From JAAYGD01 sp964428195 (GTDB taxonomy: Bacteria; Bacillota_I; Bacilli_A; RF39; UBA660), in the NCBI GenBank assembly GCA_964428195.1, contig CAYRXC010000003.1, positions 1 through 55,691 on the forward strand: 55,691 bases of DNA. The letters are read 5' to 3'. The notes below the pieces were generated by a model. It was not told the origin of the DNA. It searched no databases and saw only the letters and a program-made list of their open reading frames with translations. Every line of letters starts with the position of its first letter. Positions within the stretch are counted from its first letter, which is position 1. Below, in pieces: positions 26,986 through 35,302 of the stretch. The position numbers were made by a program, and so were the translations under genes.

Positions 26986-28005
26986 TTTAAATACCCATTC
27001 TCTTTGAACAATAAAGTTTATTACAAATAGAATAAAATCTACTATTATCTTTATTAATACTGATGCAGTTTTTGTGAATACCTTAGATAGATATGTTACT
27101 GAAAATCCCGATATAAACATTTGAACAATTACTAGAGAAAAATATTTATATAAAGATGATTTAGTTGATTTCTTAAATATTAGTTTTTGATTTATATAGA
27201 AATTATAAATAGATGACATTATTCTTGCAATAATAGTGGATATCAATATAGTTTTGTCTTTAAAAATATTAATTAAAATACTGAATAATAGAATATCTAG
27301 TAGGAAGGAACTAATTGCATTTAACAAATACTTAATAAACAACTTATATATAGCAATTGAATCTTTTACAGGATTAAAATGAGATGTTTTATTATCATTT
27401 ATATATATTGTTTTGATCTTTACTTCTATTATTTTTATATCTTTTTCTTTACAATCAATTAACATATTTGTTTCATATTCGTATCTTTCGCCTTTTGTAT
27501 TTAAAAATATTTTTGCAGTTTCATTACTAAAACCTCTTAATCCAGTTTGAGTATCGGTAATGTTTAATCCAATAAACATTCTAAATACATTTCTAGTAAT
27601 CTTATTTCCAAATCTACTTTTTTTAGGAACGTCATGTTGATTAAAGTTCCTTGCACCAATAACTAATGCTTTAGGATTATTGATTACCTTTTCAGCACAT
27701 TTCTTAATATCTTCTATTGAGTGTTGTCCATCACAATCTGCAGTTACAACTGCTTTAAAATCAGGATGTTCATTTAAAAGATAGTTGAATGCAGTCTTTA
27801 TAGCTCTTCCTTTTCCCTGATTAATATTGTGTTTTAATAAAATAGTGTTATCTTTATACTTGTCAAAGAATTCATTGAATTCATCTCCACTACCGTCGTT
27901 AAGTATAATTATATTTTTAAAACTTTTCTTTAATTCCTTAATAAAACGATCCATTATTTCTTTATCTGGTTTATAAGAAGGAACCAAAACATATACATCT
28001 TTCAT
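26971..28005 (-). CDS. GT2 glycosyltransferase fused to a GtrA-like membrane domain
   Basis: The 344-residue protein has an N-terminal GT-A domain similar to dolichol/undecaprenyl-phosphate sugar transferases: VPSYKPD, ILNDGSGD, the DxD-like TADCDGQH and TQTGLRGF. The C-terminal 120 residues carry four hydrophobic helices like the GtrA/DPMS family. It probably transfers a sugar from a nucleotide donor to undecaprenyl phosphate for cell-surface glycans. It is the last gene of a three-gene minus-strand operon, eight bases after its neighbour, and ends inside a terminator. Sugar and acceptor are not determined. Confidence 0.88.
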   Translation of the reverse strand: MKDVYVLVPSYKPDKEIMDRFIKELKKSFKNIIILNDGSGDEFNEFFDKYKDNTILLKHNINQGKGRAIKTAFNYLLNEHPDFKAVVTADCDGQHSIEDIKKCAEKVINNPKALVIGARNFNQHDVPKKSRFGNKITRNVFRMFIGLNITDTQTGLRGFSNETAKIFLNTKGERYEYETNMLIDCKEKDIKIIEVKIKTIYINDNKTSHFNPVKDSIAIYKLFIKYLLNAISSFLLDILLFSILINIFKDKTILISTIIARIMSSIYNFYINQKLIFKKSTKSSLYKYFSLVIVQMFISGFSVTYLSKVFTKTASVLIKIIVDFILFVINFIVQREWVFKKSKQ

Positions 28006-28012
28006 ATTGCTC

Positions 28013-29089
28013 CTATTCTAATACATATTTCATATCTACTATTTTCCAACCATCATCATAAACAAAATAGAGTAGGTCATTCATAGTATCGACTCTATCT
28101 TCTCCTTTTACAACCATATTCTTTTCTAGGTGTACTAAACAAGAAAACGAGTTCTCATTATATACTGTTATATTTGATATCTTTTTATTAGTAAATGCTG
28201 GATTCTTTAATGTATGATTACTTACAAATTCAATGTCTACACCTGTTATCCAATCATACGCTCTATCCCACATCTTAGTATCTTTAATTAGATATTTACT
28301 TATTACATTAAATCCTCTTCTTCCCCCAGCTAAATCTTTTGTCATAAATAAACTCCATTTTTGAGCAAAATCTAATACATCAAAATCTTTTACTAAATAT
28401 TTTTTAGCTTCTTCAAAATCATTCGTATTATAAAAATCATGATTTGTTATTGTGTTATTTTTTATTTTGTATTCTACTTCTTTTCCAATATTATTAATTA
28501 TTTCTATTTTGGGTTTCTTTGATAATCCATCTAATACATATTTCTTATCTTTTGGGAATGTATCATTTTTTATATCTTCAAACCCTTTGTTTTCTATTTC
28601 TTCTTTAAATTCAGTAATAGTTTTATCATTTACTTTAAGTTTGAAATTTGAAGGTATTATAATATCATAATAATATATTCCTCTATCACTATAAAGAGTT
28701 AATTTATCATTAGATAATTCATTGAAGGTTAGTAATCCTAATCTAGTATTCTTTTTTCCTTCTTTTATGTTTAAATTAAATAAATAATTGTCATCAGTTA
28801 ATATATAATATTTATTTTTTTCTTCTTTATACGTAATTTTTGTTTCTTTTAATATTTCTTTTAATGCTTCTTCTTCTTCATCGTTTTCAATTTCTATATA
28901 TTTATCTAAAGAATTATTATTTGCTGCACTTTTAATTTTAGTAATTATATTATTTATATATTTATCTTTTTGGTTGTTTTCATAAAGTAAAAGGCTCCTA
29001 TATACATATGATAAAGATAGTATTAATAATAATACTAAAACAATAGAATAAGTAATTAATATTTTTTTATATCCAGATAATTTACTCAT
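28013..29089 (-). CDS. Unknown membrane-anchored extracytoplasmic protein
   Basis: The 358-residue protein has one N-terminal membrane helix (about residues 12-32) and a large Lys/Glu/Asn-rich outer domain that I do not recognise. The chosen ATG at 29089 follows AGAGG at the end of the upstream gene; a start five codons earlier would lie inside that gene's last codons and the ribosome site. It lies between a phosphodiester glycosidase-domain protein and a GT2/GtrA glycosyltransferase, so a role in surface glycan assembly or modification is plausible but unproven. Confidence 0.6.
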   Translation of the reverse strand: MSKLSGYKKILITYSIVLVLLLILSLSYVYRSLLLYENNQKDKYINNIITKIKSAANNNSLDKYIEIENDEEEEALKEILKETKITYKEEKNKYYILTDDNYLFNLNIKEGKKNTRLGLLTFNELSNDKLTLYSDRGIYYYDIIIPSNFKLKVNDKTITEFKEEIENKGFEDIKNDTFPKDKKYVLDGLSKKPKIEIINNIGKEVEYKIKNNTITNHDFYNTNDFEEAKKYLVKDFDVLDFAQKWSLFMTKDLAGGRRGFNVISKYLIKDTKMWDRAYDWITGVDIEFVSNHTLKNPAFTNKKISNITVYNENSFSCLVHLEKNMVVKGEDRVDTMNDLLYFVYDDGWKIVDMKYVLE

Positions 29090-29090
29090 A

Positions 29091-30134
29091 TTACCTCTTT
29101 TCAATTATGAATGCATTAGGCATTCTCCAAGAAGAATTGCTATAGTAAAGAGTTACGCTAGTCATTTCATATTTATCATTATAATACATACTAGAAGAAC
29201 TTCCTCCATCTAAGTTGGCAGCATTTACAGCTCCATATTCCAACATTATATTTATTAAATCTTGTGCAGTAGCTCCAAGGTGACCAGAAGATCCTCTTCC
29301 ATCAGTTACTAATAATAGTATAGCTCCATCTTTCCTTTGTCCTATTGCTGTTCTTGGATTTGCTCCACTTCCTCTTCCTTGTAGTTCTCTTCCTTCACCA
29401 TTTATAACTAATTTAACAAAGTGATTATTACTATCAGAACTTTCATCTTGAAAGGCTACAGCATCTCTAATTTTTTGTTCCTTGATTATATTTTCTACTT
29501 CTTTAGCACTTTTACCATCTATATCTATTATTCTCAGTAAGTTATCAGTATCTAATCCAATTATATGAAGTCCTTTATGTCCTGGTTTATTATGCTCTAT
29601 AAAACCATCTTTAACAACGACTCCAACTGGATATCCTCCTTTATTGCCAGAAGATACATATAATCCACCATTTACACCAGCAATTCCATCTTCCATTTCA
29701 ACTAGCTCATGTAGTTCTTTTCCGAATTCACTGTATGGATAAGTAGTTGCAAGTTTAACTCTTGAAGGATCATTTATTATCAACATTTTTGCTGCAAAAG
29801 TATTTCCAGCCAATTTAACTAATTCAATTTTTTCCTTATCTTTTTCTTTTATGTTAATTAAATCTAAATCTTCTTCTTCATCGAATGATTTCATTGAATT
29901 TGAATCTACAATTTCTTTTATTTCATCATTTGATAAAAACCAAGATGCTAAAAATTTCATTTGGCCTGTTTCTAATATTGTAGTTACAAATAATTCTTTT
30001 GCTGAAATAGATATATTACTAGTTATCAATTTTAGTGACAATAATAGTACTACTATCAAACTAAAAATTGTCATAAATAATAATGTAAAAAATGTACCTA
30101 AGATTCTAAATATTTTTTTTGGTTTTCTTTTCAT
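29091..30134 (-). CDS. Phosphodiester glycosidase (NAGPA-domain) membrane-anchored protein
   Basis: The 347-residue protein has a basic N-terminus, a membrane helix (about 8-38) and an outer domain of the PF09992 type. Typical segments are GVNGGLYVSSG, RTAIGQRKDGAILLLVTDGR and NAANLDGGSSSSMYY. Family members include mammalian uncovering enzyme and bacterial exopolysaccharide-associated proteins; some cleave phosphodiester-linked sugars. The ATG at 30134 with GGAGAG upstream is favoured over an in-frame start 13 codons earlier. It is first in the minus-strand operon and divergent from the deacetylase gene. Confidence 0.87.
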   Translation of the reverse strand: MKRKPKKIFRILGTFFTLLFMTIFSLIVVLLLSLKLITSNISISAKELFVTTILETGQMKFLASWFLSNDEIKEIVDSNSMKSFDEEEDLDLINIKEKDKEKIELVKLAGNTFAAKMLIINDPSRVKLATTYPYSEFGKELHELVEMEDGIAGVNGGLYVSSGNKGGYPVGVVVKDGFIEHNKPGHKGLHIIGLDTDNLLRIIDIDGKSAKEVENIIKEQKIRDAVAFQDESSDSNNHFVKLVINGEGRELQGRGSGANPRTAIGQRKDGAILLLVTDGRGSSGHLGATAQDLINIMLEYGAVNAANLDGGSSSSMYYNDKYEMTSVTLYYSNSSWRMPNAFIIEKR

Positions 30135-30237
30135 ATACTCTCCATATTCACCTATATGATAACATACAAACATTTTTGTTTCAATTTATTTGCTAAATAA
30201 TGATTTTAATTGTATCATATTATTGGATGGTGATAAT

Positions 30238-31476
30238 ATGAAAAAAATATTAACAATTTTATTGTTTTTATTATTAATTGGGGGAGTATATTATTTTTAT
30301 ATACAATTTCAAAATGATAAAAAAACAGAAAATGATGAGAATAAGCTTACTCAGTTAATAGAGAAGTTTGATAAATATGCTTTAACCAATAAGGAGTCAT
30401 CTTTATATAAAAAGAAAGAAGATAAATTTATTAAAGTGGGAAGCATTAATAAAGATGTCGAAGTTGAATTAGATGCAAATGATAGTAAATATTTTAAGAT
30501 TAAAGGATTGGATTATTATGTAGACGCTAATAATTTAGAACCCGTTGATTCTTTAAAAGAGAAAAACACTAGATATAAAGATTATGTTGTTTTTAATGAA
30601 AATATAATTACTGGTGAAAATACTAATTTTTATGATATTGAAGGGAATTTGATATATAAAATTGATGAATCTTTTGATTTGCCTATAATAATAAAAGAGA
30701 CTGGATCTTACGGAATAGAATTTAATAATCAATTATTGTATATAAAAGAAGAAGATGTTGATAAAAAACATGAAATGAATAATACTGAAGAGAAAGTAAG
30801 AACAAATATTAGAACTTTTACTTATCATACTGTATATGATCCTGATACTCAAAAATGTACATCGATCGAAATATGTCATCCAATATCTCAATTCGAAAGT
30901 CAAATGAAATATTTAAATGAAAACAAGTATATGACACTTACTATGGAAGAAATAGAAATGTTTTTAGATAACAAAATTAGAATACCAGAAAAAACAGTAG
31001 CGTTAACATTAGACGATGGAATATTTTTAGAAAATTCAATTCCAATTGTTGAAAAATATAAAGTGTATGCAACATTCTTTATAATTACAAGCAAAACAGA
31101 TGTATCAGAGTATTTTGATTCTAAATATGCTAGATTTGAGTCTCATACTGATGATTTACATAACAACTATAAGTGTCCTTTAAATAGAACATATAGTCAA
31201 GGGGGACAAATGCTATGTGAAAAGTTTGAAAATGTTGTTGCTGATTTAAAATTAAGTCAAGAAAAGTTAGATGGTTCATATTATTTTGCATATCCTTTCT
31301 TTGATTATAATGATAATGCAATTGAAGCATTAAAAGAAGCGGGATTTAAGATGGCATTTATAGGTCAATTTAATACTAATGGTTATAGTGATAGTTCATT
31401 AGATAGGTATTTACTTAGAAGAAAAACTATATTTGGCAATTTATCGATGCAGGGTTTTATTGATTATTTAGTTTAA
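30238..31476 (+). CDS. Membrane-anchored polysaccharide deacetylase (NodB family)
   Basis: The 412-residue protein has an N-terminal membrane helix (about 3-22), a spacer region that may include an SH3-like fold (about 35-170), and a C-terminal NodB domain. The catalytic/zinc motif 1 is TLDDG, motif 2 is SHTDDLH and motif 3 is represented by FAYPFFDYN. It likely removes acetyl groups from peptidoglycan or another surface glycan outside the cell. The ATG at 30238 follows GGATGGTGA. It is divergent from the surface-glycan operon, which fits a shared envelope theme. Confidence 0.88.
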   Translation: MKKILTILLFLLLIGGVYYFYIQFQNDKKTENDENKLTQLIEKFDKYALTNKESSLYKKKEDKFIKVGSINKDVEVELDANDSKYFKIKGLDYYVDANNLEPVDSLKEKNTRYKDYVVFNENIITGENTNFYDIEGNLIYKIDESFDLPIIIKETGSYGIEFNNQLLYIKEEDVDKKHEMNNTEEKVRTNIRTFTYHTVYDPDTQKCTSIEICHPISQFESQMKYLNENKYMTLTMEEIEMFLDNKIRIPEKTVALTLDDGIFLENSIPIVEKYKVYATFFIITSKTDVSEYFDSKYARFESHTDDLHNNYKCPLNRTYSQGGQMLCEKFENVVADLKLSQEKLDGSYYFAYPFFDYNDNAIEALKEAGFKMAFIGQFNTNGYSDSSLDRYLLRRKTIFGNLSMQGFIDYLV

Positions 31477-31480
31477 TATC

Positions 31481-31508
31481 TTGACAAAATTTCTTTTATG
31501 AGTATTAT
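31481..31508 (+). promoter_or_regulatory. Promoter of the 92-residue gene
   Basis: TTGACA (31481-31486) and TATTAT (31503-31508) are spaced 16 bases apart. The predicted transcript start falls near 31515, which rules out the upstream in-frame ATG at 31498. Confidence 0.7.
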
Positions 31509-31511
31509 ATA

Positions 31512-31532
31512 TCTCTTCTTTAAAAGAAGAGA
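31512..31532 (+). other. Stem-loop at the mRNA 5' end before the ribosome site
   Basis: A 9-bp perfect stem (31512-31520 with 31524-31532) with a TAA loop lies at the expected transcript start and directly before AAGGAAG. It could stabilise the messenger or act in control. No function is shown. Confidence 0.5.
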
Positions 31533-31545
31533 AGGAAGTAGCATC

Positions 31546-31824
31546 ATGGATTATTATTCAAAGTTAAGAGATGATTACAAAAATTATTCTATGGCTCCAG
31601 AATCATTAAAAAATGATCCGGTATTTGTTAAAGAAGCATTATCAGAATGTATTAGACAATGTTATGATAAAGAAGAAGAATATAGAAGGAAGATTTTTAC
31701 TGATTTTTCTAAATATGTTAGAACTCTTTCATCTACCGAATATACAATATCAAATAATAACGGTCCAAGAGTTATGAAAAAAAAGAGTTTTTTTAAAAAG
31801 GGTCGAAGTCTAAATAGAATTTGA
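31546..31824 (+). CDS. Small unknown protein, 92 residues
   Basis: I do not recognise this protein. It begins MDYYSKLRDDYKNY, is charged and probably helical over residues 1-70, and ends in a very basic tail (KKKSFFKKGRS). It has no membrane segment and two cysteines spaced ECIRQC. AAGGAAG lies eight bases before the ATG. It has its own promoter and a 5' stem-loop, and sits just before the ComN-like gene. The basic tail could bind nucleic acid, which is only a guess. Confidence 0.6.
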   Translation: MDYYSKLRDDYKNYSMAPESLKNDPVFVKEALSECIRQCYDKEEEYRRKIFTDFSKYVRTLSSTEYTISNNNGPRVMKKKSFFKKGRSLNRI

Positions 31825-31870
31825 TTCTTTTTTTTTGAAAAAAAATGATATAATGATTTTAGGTGATATC

Positions 31871-32152
31871 ATGGAAGAATTTGAATCATTAAAGGAACTA
31901 TATATCAAAGTAAGACCTGCATTAGTAATAAAAAAAGAAGAACTTAGAAAAAGTGGTATGTTACAAATAGTAGAAGCAGATATATGGAATTATTTAAAAA
32001 GAAAAAAATGGATGAATACAAAGAATTTGTCTTTAAGTGAATTAGTAGACGATATTTTAAAAGTTGATTATGATGAACTTGATTTATTCACCAAAAAAGA
32101 ATTGTCTAGAGTTGAAAGAGAAATAGATATTGAAGAAATCTTAGATCTTTAG
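31871..32152 (+). CDS. comN: ComN-like post-transcriptional regulator
   Basis: The 93-residue protein resembles Bacillus ComN (YrzD, Post_transc_reg family): YIKVRPALVIKKEELRKSG, then DIWNYLKRKKW and LSELVDDILKVD align by eye with the family pattern. ComN acts with a comE untranslated region in Bacillus. The targets here are unknown. Its gene neighbourhood (upstream of rel-dtd) also fits, since comN lies close to relA in B. subtilis. A TATAAT at 31849-31854 and AGGTGAT give a start at 31871; an in-frame ATG at 31835 would precede the promoter. Confidence 0.75.
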   Translation: MEEFESLKELYIKVRPALVIKKEELRKSGMLQIVEADIWNYLKRKKWMNTKNLSLSELVDDILKVDYDELDLFTKKELSRVEREIDIEEILDL

Positions 32153-32160
32153 GAGGAATA

Positions 32161-34311
32161 ATGGACTATCAAGAGATAACTACAAAAGAAGAGCTATTGG
32201 AAAGTGCAAAAAAATATATTACTAAATCAAACGAAATAGATATTATCTCAAAAGCATATGATTATTCTGTTGAAAAAAATGTAGAAAGACAAAGATTAGA
32301 TGGAAGTCTAGAATTTTTGCATCCTCTAAATGTTGCTTTCATTCTTAGTAAAATGAACATAGATTATGCAACTATAGCTGCTGCTTTGTTGCATGAATTA
32401 GAAATAGATGATGAATTAGAAAAGGAATTTGGGAAAGAAATAAAAGACATAATAAATGGAGTAAGAAAAATTAACAGAGTAAATATTTCTGCAGATTCAC
32501 TATATTTGATAAATTATTATAAAAAGATTTTAGTTGGTCTATGTCAAGACGTAAGAGTAATAATAATAAAACTTGCAGATAGATTAGAAAATACTAGAAA
32601 CTTATGGATGTTAGATGAAGATACTCAAAAAAAAGAAGCTAAAGAAACTTTGGAGATATTATCTCCAATAGCTCATCATCTAGGAATGAATTCATTAAAG
32701 ACAGAATTAGAGGATTTAAGTTTAAGATATTATAAGCCAGAGATATATTATGATATCGTAAAGAATTTAAACAATACTAAATTAGAAAGAGATAATTCAA
32801 TTAAAGAGATGAAAGAAAGCATCTCTAGTATGTTAATAGAGCATGAAATAAAGCATGAGATAAAGGGTAGAAGTAAAAGTATTTATAGCATTTATAATAA
32901 ACTAGAAAAAGGTAAAAAATTTAAAGAAATATATGATATTTTGGCTCTTAGAGTATATGTCGATACAGAATCTGATTGTTATCTTGCTTTAGGATTAATA
33001 CATTCTAAATTTAAACCTTTATCAAATAGATTTAAAGACTATATTGCAATGCCAAAAGAAAATATGTATCAATCACTTCATACAACAATCTTTGGAATAG
33101 ATGGATATTTATTTGAAGTTCAGATAAGAACTTATGATATGGATAAAATTGCTGAATATGGTATAGCGTCTCACTGGGCATATAAAGAGAACAAAGATGC
33201 TTCTTTAGCTTTAAAAAATACAGTTGAACAAAAACTACAATTATTTAGAAGTCTAATAGAAAGTAGCAATGAAAACTTGTCAAATGAAGAATTTAAAGAC
33301 TCAGTAGAGCAAGAAGTATTAAGAGATGAAATATATGTATATACTCCAAAAGGAGATGTAATAGAATTGCCTCTTGGAAGTACTCCAATAGATTTTGCAT
33401 ACAGAGTTCATACTGATGTTGGAGATAAAATGATCGGAGCATTAGTAAATGACAATATTGTACCTTTAAATTTTGAATTAAAAGATGGAGACATAGTAAA
33501 GATCAATATAAATAAGAATTCAACAGGTCCTAGTAAAGAATGGATAAATATGGTCAAAACATCTCAAGCTAAATCAAGAATCAAATCATTTTTTACTAAA
33601 ATTAATAGAGAAGAAACTATCAAAAAAGGTGAAGAGTTATTAATTAAGGAATTAAGAAAACAAAAAGTATCTAATATTGATTTCTTTGACGATAATAATA
33701 TCAATAATTTGAAAAAAGAATTGACTGAAGATTCATTAGAAGAAATATATTATTGTATAGGAAATGGAAAGTATAGTTCAAGTTATATACTAGGATTATT
33801 AAATAAGACAACTCCTACAAAAGAAGAGATCGTATTAAATAAGTTATCACAATCGACTATTAAAAAAGACAATAGTAAGAATGATGTTATTGTTTCTGGA
33901 ATAGATGAAATAAAGGTATCATTTGCTAATTGTTGTAAACCTATAAGAGGAGACGAAGTAATAGGATACATTACAAAGGGAAAAGGAATAAGTGTTCATA
34001 GAGTAAATTGTCATAATGTATCAAATGTTGAAGAAAGACTTATTTCTATAATTTGGAATGAAGAATCAACTAATAAATTACCAACAAATATAATGATTAA
34101 TTCTGAAAGGAATGACAATTTCTTGCTAGAATTAATTGCTAAAGCTTCAACTCATTCTATAGTAATTCAAAATATTCAAACCATATCAAATAAAGATAAA
34201 AATATGTATGATATTATAATATTAGTAAAAGATAATGAAACATTGAAAAAATTTATCAATGATGTTATGCAAATGAAATATGTAGACAACGTAGAAAGAG
34301 TTATAAAATGA
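32161..34311 (+). CDS. rel: Rel family (p)ppGpp synthetase with degenerate hydrolase site
   Basis: The 716-residue long RSH protein controls the stringent response. The order is HD-type hydrolase, synthetase, TGS, zinc-finger-like CC and ACT domains. The synthetase is intact: RFKDYIAMPKENMYQSLHT and the FEVQIRT glutamate. TGS (DEIYVYTPKGDVIELPLGST) and NCCKP are clear. The hydrolase domain is altered: the usual HDxxED appears as H78-E79-L-E-I82-D83, so the metal-binding Asp and the key Glu are replaced, although LADRL-N later is kept. It may therefore be mainly a synthetase. The start follows AGGAGG; it overlaps dtd by ATGA. Confidence 0.93.
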   Translation: MDYQEITTKEELLESAKKYITKSNEIDIISKAYDYSVEKNVERQRLDGSLEFLHPLNVAFILSKMNIDYATIAAALLHELEIDDELEKEFGKEIKDIINGVRKINRVNISADSLYLINYYKKILVGLCQDVRVIIIKLADRLENTRNLWMLDEDTQKKEAKETLEILSPIAHHLGMNSLKTELEDLSLRYYKPEIYYDIVKNLNNTKLERDNSIKEMKESISSMLIEHEIKHEIKGRSKSIYSIYNKLEKGKKFKEIYDILALRVYVDTESDCYLALGLIHSKFKPLSNRFKDYIAMPKENMYQSLHTTIFGIDGYLFEVQIRTYDMDKIAEYGIASHWAYKENKDASLALKNTVEQKLQLFRSLIESSNENLSNEEFKDSVEQEVLRDEIYVYTPKGDVIELPLGSTPIDFAYRVHTDVGDKMIGALVNDNIVPLNFELKDGDIVKININKNSTGPSKEWINMVKTSQAKSRIKSFFTKINREETIKKGEELLIKELRKQKVSNIDFFDDNNINNLKKELTEDSLEEIYYCIGNGKYSSSYILGLLNKTTPTKEEIVLNKLSQSTIKKDNSKNDVIVSGIDEIKVSFANCCKPIRGDEVIGYITKGKGISVHRVNCHNVSNVEERLISIIWNEESTNKLPTNIMINSERNDNFLLELIAKASTHSIVIQNIQTISNKDKNMYDIIILVKDNETLKKFINDVMQMKYVDNVERVIK

Positions 34312-34751
34312 AAGTAATAGTACAAAGAAGTAAAAAATCTAATGTATCGGTCAATGGAAAAGTAGTTGGCAAGATAGATAGTGGTATAGTATTATTAGTG
34401 GGTTTTCATATAGATGATACTTTAATGGATGTTGAATTCGTTGCTAATAAAGTAATAAATTTGAGAATATTTGATGATGAAAATGGAATAATGAACAGAT
34501 CTATAAAAGATATAAATGGATCAATACTTTCTGTATCACAATTTACTTTATATGGAGATACTAATAAAGGAAATAGACCAAGTTATCAAAATGCAATGAA
34601 GGGTGAAACAGCTATTGAATTATATCAAAAATTTAATCAAATACTTAGAAGAGATATTAAAGTAGAAGAAGGAATATTTGGTGCAGAAATGCAACTCAAC
34701 ATTCAAAATGATGGGCCAGTTACTATAATTATTGATAGTAAAATCAAATAA
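34308..34751 (+). CDS. dtd: D-aminoacyl-tRNA deacylase
   Basis: The 147-residue enzyme removes D-amino acids (and glycine mischarged on tRNA-Ala) from tRNAs. Hallmark motifs are SVSQFTLYGDTNKGNRPSY with the SQ pair and the C-terminal NDGPVTI (family NxGPVT). Its start overlaps rel by four bases, the same coupling seen in many Firmicutes. A terminator follows. Confidence 0.97.
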   Translation: MKVIVQRSKKSNVSVNGKVVGKIDSGIVLLVGFHIDDTLMDVEFVANKVINLRIFDDENGIMNRSIKDINGSILSVSQFTLYGDTNKGNRPSYQNAMKGETAIELYQKFNQILRRDIKVEEGIFGAEMQLNIQNDGPVTIIIDSKIK

Positions 34752-34766
34752 TAGTTTATTAATGTA

Positions 34767-34799
34767 AATAATCGCTAATAATTAGTGATTATTTTTTTA
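34767..34799 (+). terminator. Terminator after rel-dtd
   Basis: A 12-bp stem (34767-34778 with 34782-34793) with one G-T pair and a TAA loop ends in a T run. Confidence 0.8.
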
Positions 34800-34840
34800 T
34801 GAAATGCTATAATTATTATCATTGGGGCCGGAGGATAAAT

Positions 34841-35302
34841 ATGGATACAAGAATTAAAGAATTACTAAACAAATATGATAATAATAAAGATAATTTAATG
34901 CCTATACTACAGGGATTACAAGATATATTTGGATATCTTTCTTTTGATAATTTGAAATTAGTTAGCGAGGAATTAAATATGTCTTTAGAAAAGATATATG
35001 GAGTTGCTACATTTTATAGTCAATTCAGGTTTAATCCAAAAGCTGAACATACTATAAGTGTTTGTTTAGGGACTGTTTGCTATGTAAATGGTGCCAGTGA
35101 AATATTAGAAGAAGTAAAAAAAGAATTGAATATTTCTGAAAATCAAACTACAAGTGATAATTTGTTTGCAATTGAAAATACTAGATGTTTGGGGTGTTGT
35201 AGTTTAGCGCCTGTCATGATGATAGATGATAAAGTATATAGCCAAGTTAAAAAAGAAGATATAAAAAATATTTTAGATAAATATAGGAGGAAAGATGTTT
35301 AA
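34841..35302 (+). CDS. hydC: Hydrogenase/NADH dehydrogenase small subunit, NuoE-like [2Fe-2S]
   Basis: The 153-residue thioredoxin-like protein carries one [2Fe-2S] cluster bound by Cys in VCLGTVC and RCLGCC (Cx4C and Cx3C pattern). It is the electron-transfer subunit of multimeric [FeFe] hydrogenases (HydC/HndA) or of complex I. It starts at 34841 after GGAGG; the TATAAT at 34808-34813 is a likely -10 box and excludes an earlier in-frame start. It is followed by the NuoF-like and catalytic subunits, overlapping by eight bases. Confidence 0.92.
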   Translation: MDTRIKELLNKYDNNKDNLMPILQGLQDIFGYLSFDNLKLVSEELNMSLEKIYGVATFYSQFRFNPKAEHTISVCLGTVCYVNGASEILEEVKKELNISENQTTSDNLFAIENTRCLGCCSLAPVMMIDDKVYSQVKKEDIKNILDKYRRKDV

